Shown here: positions 5,221-5,728 of the stretch, in pieces | Layout: each line of letters begins with the position of its first letter | Numbering within the stretch: the first letter of the stretch is position 1 | Source of the DNA: Gemmatimonadota bacterium | Lineage (GTDB): Bacteria; Gemmatimonadota; Gemmatimonadetes; Longimicrobiales; Longimicrobiaceae | NCBI GenBank assembly: GCA_019348475.1 | Contig: JAHWJJ010000311.1 | Span: 1-5,728, forward strand | DNA: 5,728 bases | Direction: 5' to 3' | Made by a program: the position numbers and the translations under genes | The notes under the pieces: generated by a model | What the model saw: the letters and a program-made list of their open reading frames with translations, nothing else | The model's database searches: none | Told to the model about the DNA's origin: nothing

Positions 5221-5728
5221 TCACCGGGACGGAGGCCACACGCGCACGGGCTTCGTCTCTCCGCCGACGATGGGAAGGTTCTGGAGCGTCTCCTCCACGC
5301 GCGGCTCCTCTTCGGGCGGCGCGGGAGGGAGCGACACCCGGGTTGCGGCGGCCGCTTTCTCCGTCGCGGCGGCGGCCGGTTCCGCGGTGGCGGCGTCCGC
5401 CTCGCCGGCCGCGGTGGTGGCGGCCGATTCCCCCGCGACCCGCTCCGCCGCTACCGCGGCGCGAGCCGGCTCCGCAGCCGGACCGGCGGGCGCGGGCTCC
5501 ACGCGCACGGCCGAGATCACGCGCAGCATGGCGTCGGCGGCCTGGCTCTGCTGCGCGTGGCTGGCGCGGATCGCCTCGATCAGCGGAGCGACGGCGGCGC
5601 GGATCGCCTGCGGCAGGTCGTCCGCCGGCCGGACCGGCTCCGGCGCCGGCGGGGGCCCGGGGGCGGGGGCCGACGCCGCGGCGCCGAGCGCCTGCAGCCC
5701 GCCCGCGATGTCCGCCAGCTGGGCGACC
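5221..5728 (-). CDS. Ala/Pro-rich hypothetical protein, N-terminus off the window
   Basis: The frame is open from the right edge to TGA at 5221, giving 168 visible residues with no ATG, GTG or TTG before the internal ATG at 5529; the true start probably lies beyond the window. The visible part begins with a helical segment (QLADIAGGLQALG), then a Pro/Ala linker, then a likely amphipathic helix (LPQAIRAAVAPLIEAI, ASHAQQSQAADAMLRVISAV). A long Ala/Glu/Thr low-complexity stretch follows, then an acidic-proline patch and a short ordered-looking tail (LQNLPIVGGETKPVRVWPPS). I do not recognise a family. The composition suggests a disordered linker or surface/scaffold protein tail. No membrane segment is seen in this part. 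Confidence 0.6.
   Translation of the reverse strand, partial: VAQLADIAGGLQALGAAASAPAPGPPPAPEPVRPADDLPQAIRAAVAPLIEAIRASHAQQSQAADAMLRVISAVRVEPAPAGPAAEPARAAVAAERVAGESAATTAAGEADAATAEPAAAATEKAAAATRVSLPPAPPEEEPRVEETLQNLPIVGGETKPVRVWPPSR

Overview
The window is GC-rich throughout, with tightly packed genes on both strands and strong GGAGG-type ribosome sites. The high GC, the Ala/Arg-rich proteins and the DACNV/DisA-like gene suggest an environmental bacterium, perhaps Gemmatimonadota (Longimicrobium-like). That lineage guess is inference from style and cannot be proved here.

Layout. Positions 1-197 (-) hold the start of a copper-chaperone or HMA-domain gene that runs off the left edge. Its well-formed promoter (258-286) carries a CsoR-like G-run element. 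A 464-bp divergent intergenic region follows; it contains nine 8-bp G-tract repeats (385-459) with G-quadruplex potential, then a candidate promoter and leader hairpin for the gene at 662-1795 (+). That gene encodes a two-part protein: a DACNV-like sensor region followed by a diadenylate-cyclase (DisA/CdaA)-like domain.

Positions 1939-3452 (-) hold a RES/Xre-type toxin-antitoxin operon, the most interesting part of the window. The antitoxin is unusual: a receiver-like domain lacking the canonical phosphoacceptor is fused in front of the Xre helix-turn-helix and the MbcA/ParS toxin-binding domain. The RES toxin gene just downstream is split by a one-base frameshift in a G run. The operon has its own promoter, a perfect Shine-Dalgarno and a candidate operator.

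To the right, an alpha/beta hydrolase (3560-4249, -) and an NADPH-dependent FMN reductase-like flavoprotein (4413-5081, +) diverge from a 163-bp spacer. A 61-nt near-perfect inverted repeat (5141-5201) forms a probable bidirectional terminator. It separates the reductase from the 3' part of an Ala/Pro-rich hypothetical gene (5221-5728, -) that enters from the right edge.

Genes working together: antitoxin and toxin clearly form one module. The cyclase-like gene converges on this module and ends 143 bp from it, with a hairpin between. A functional link between nucleotide signalling and the NAD-targeting toxin is possible but only a hypothesis. The hydrolase, reductase and copper chaperone look like ordinary housekeeping or stress genes.
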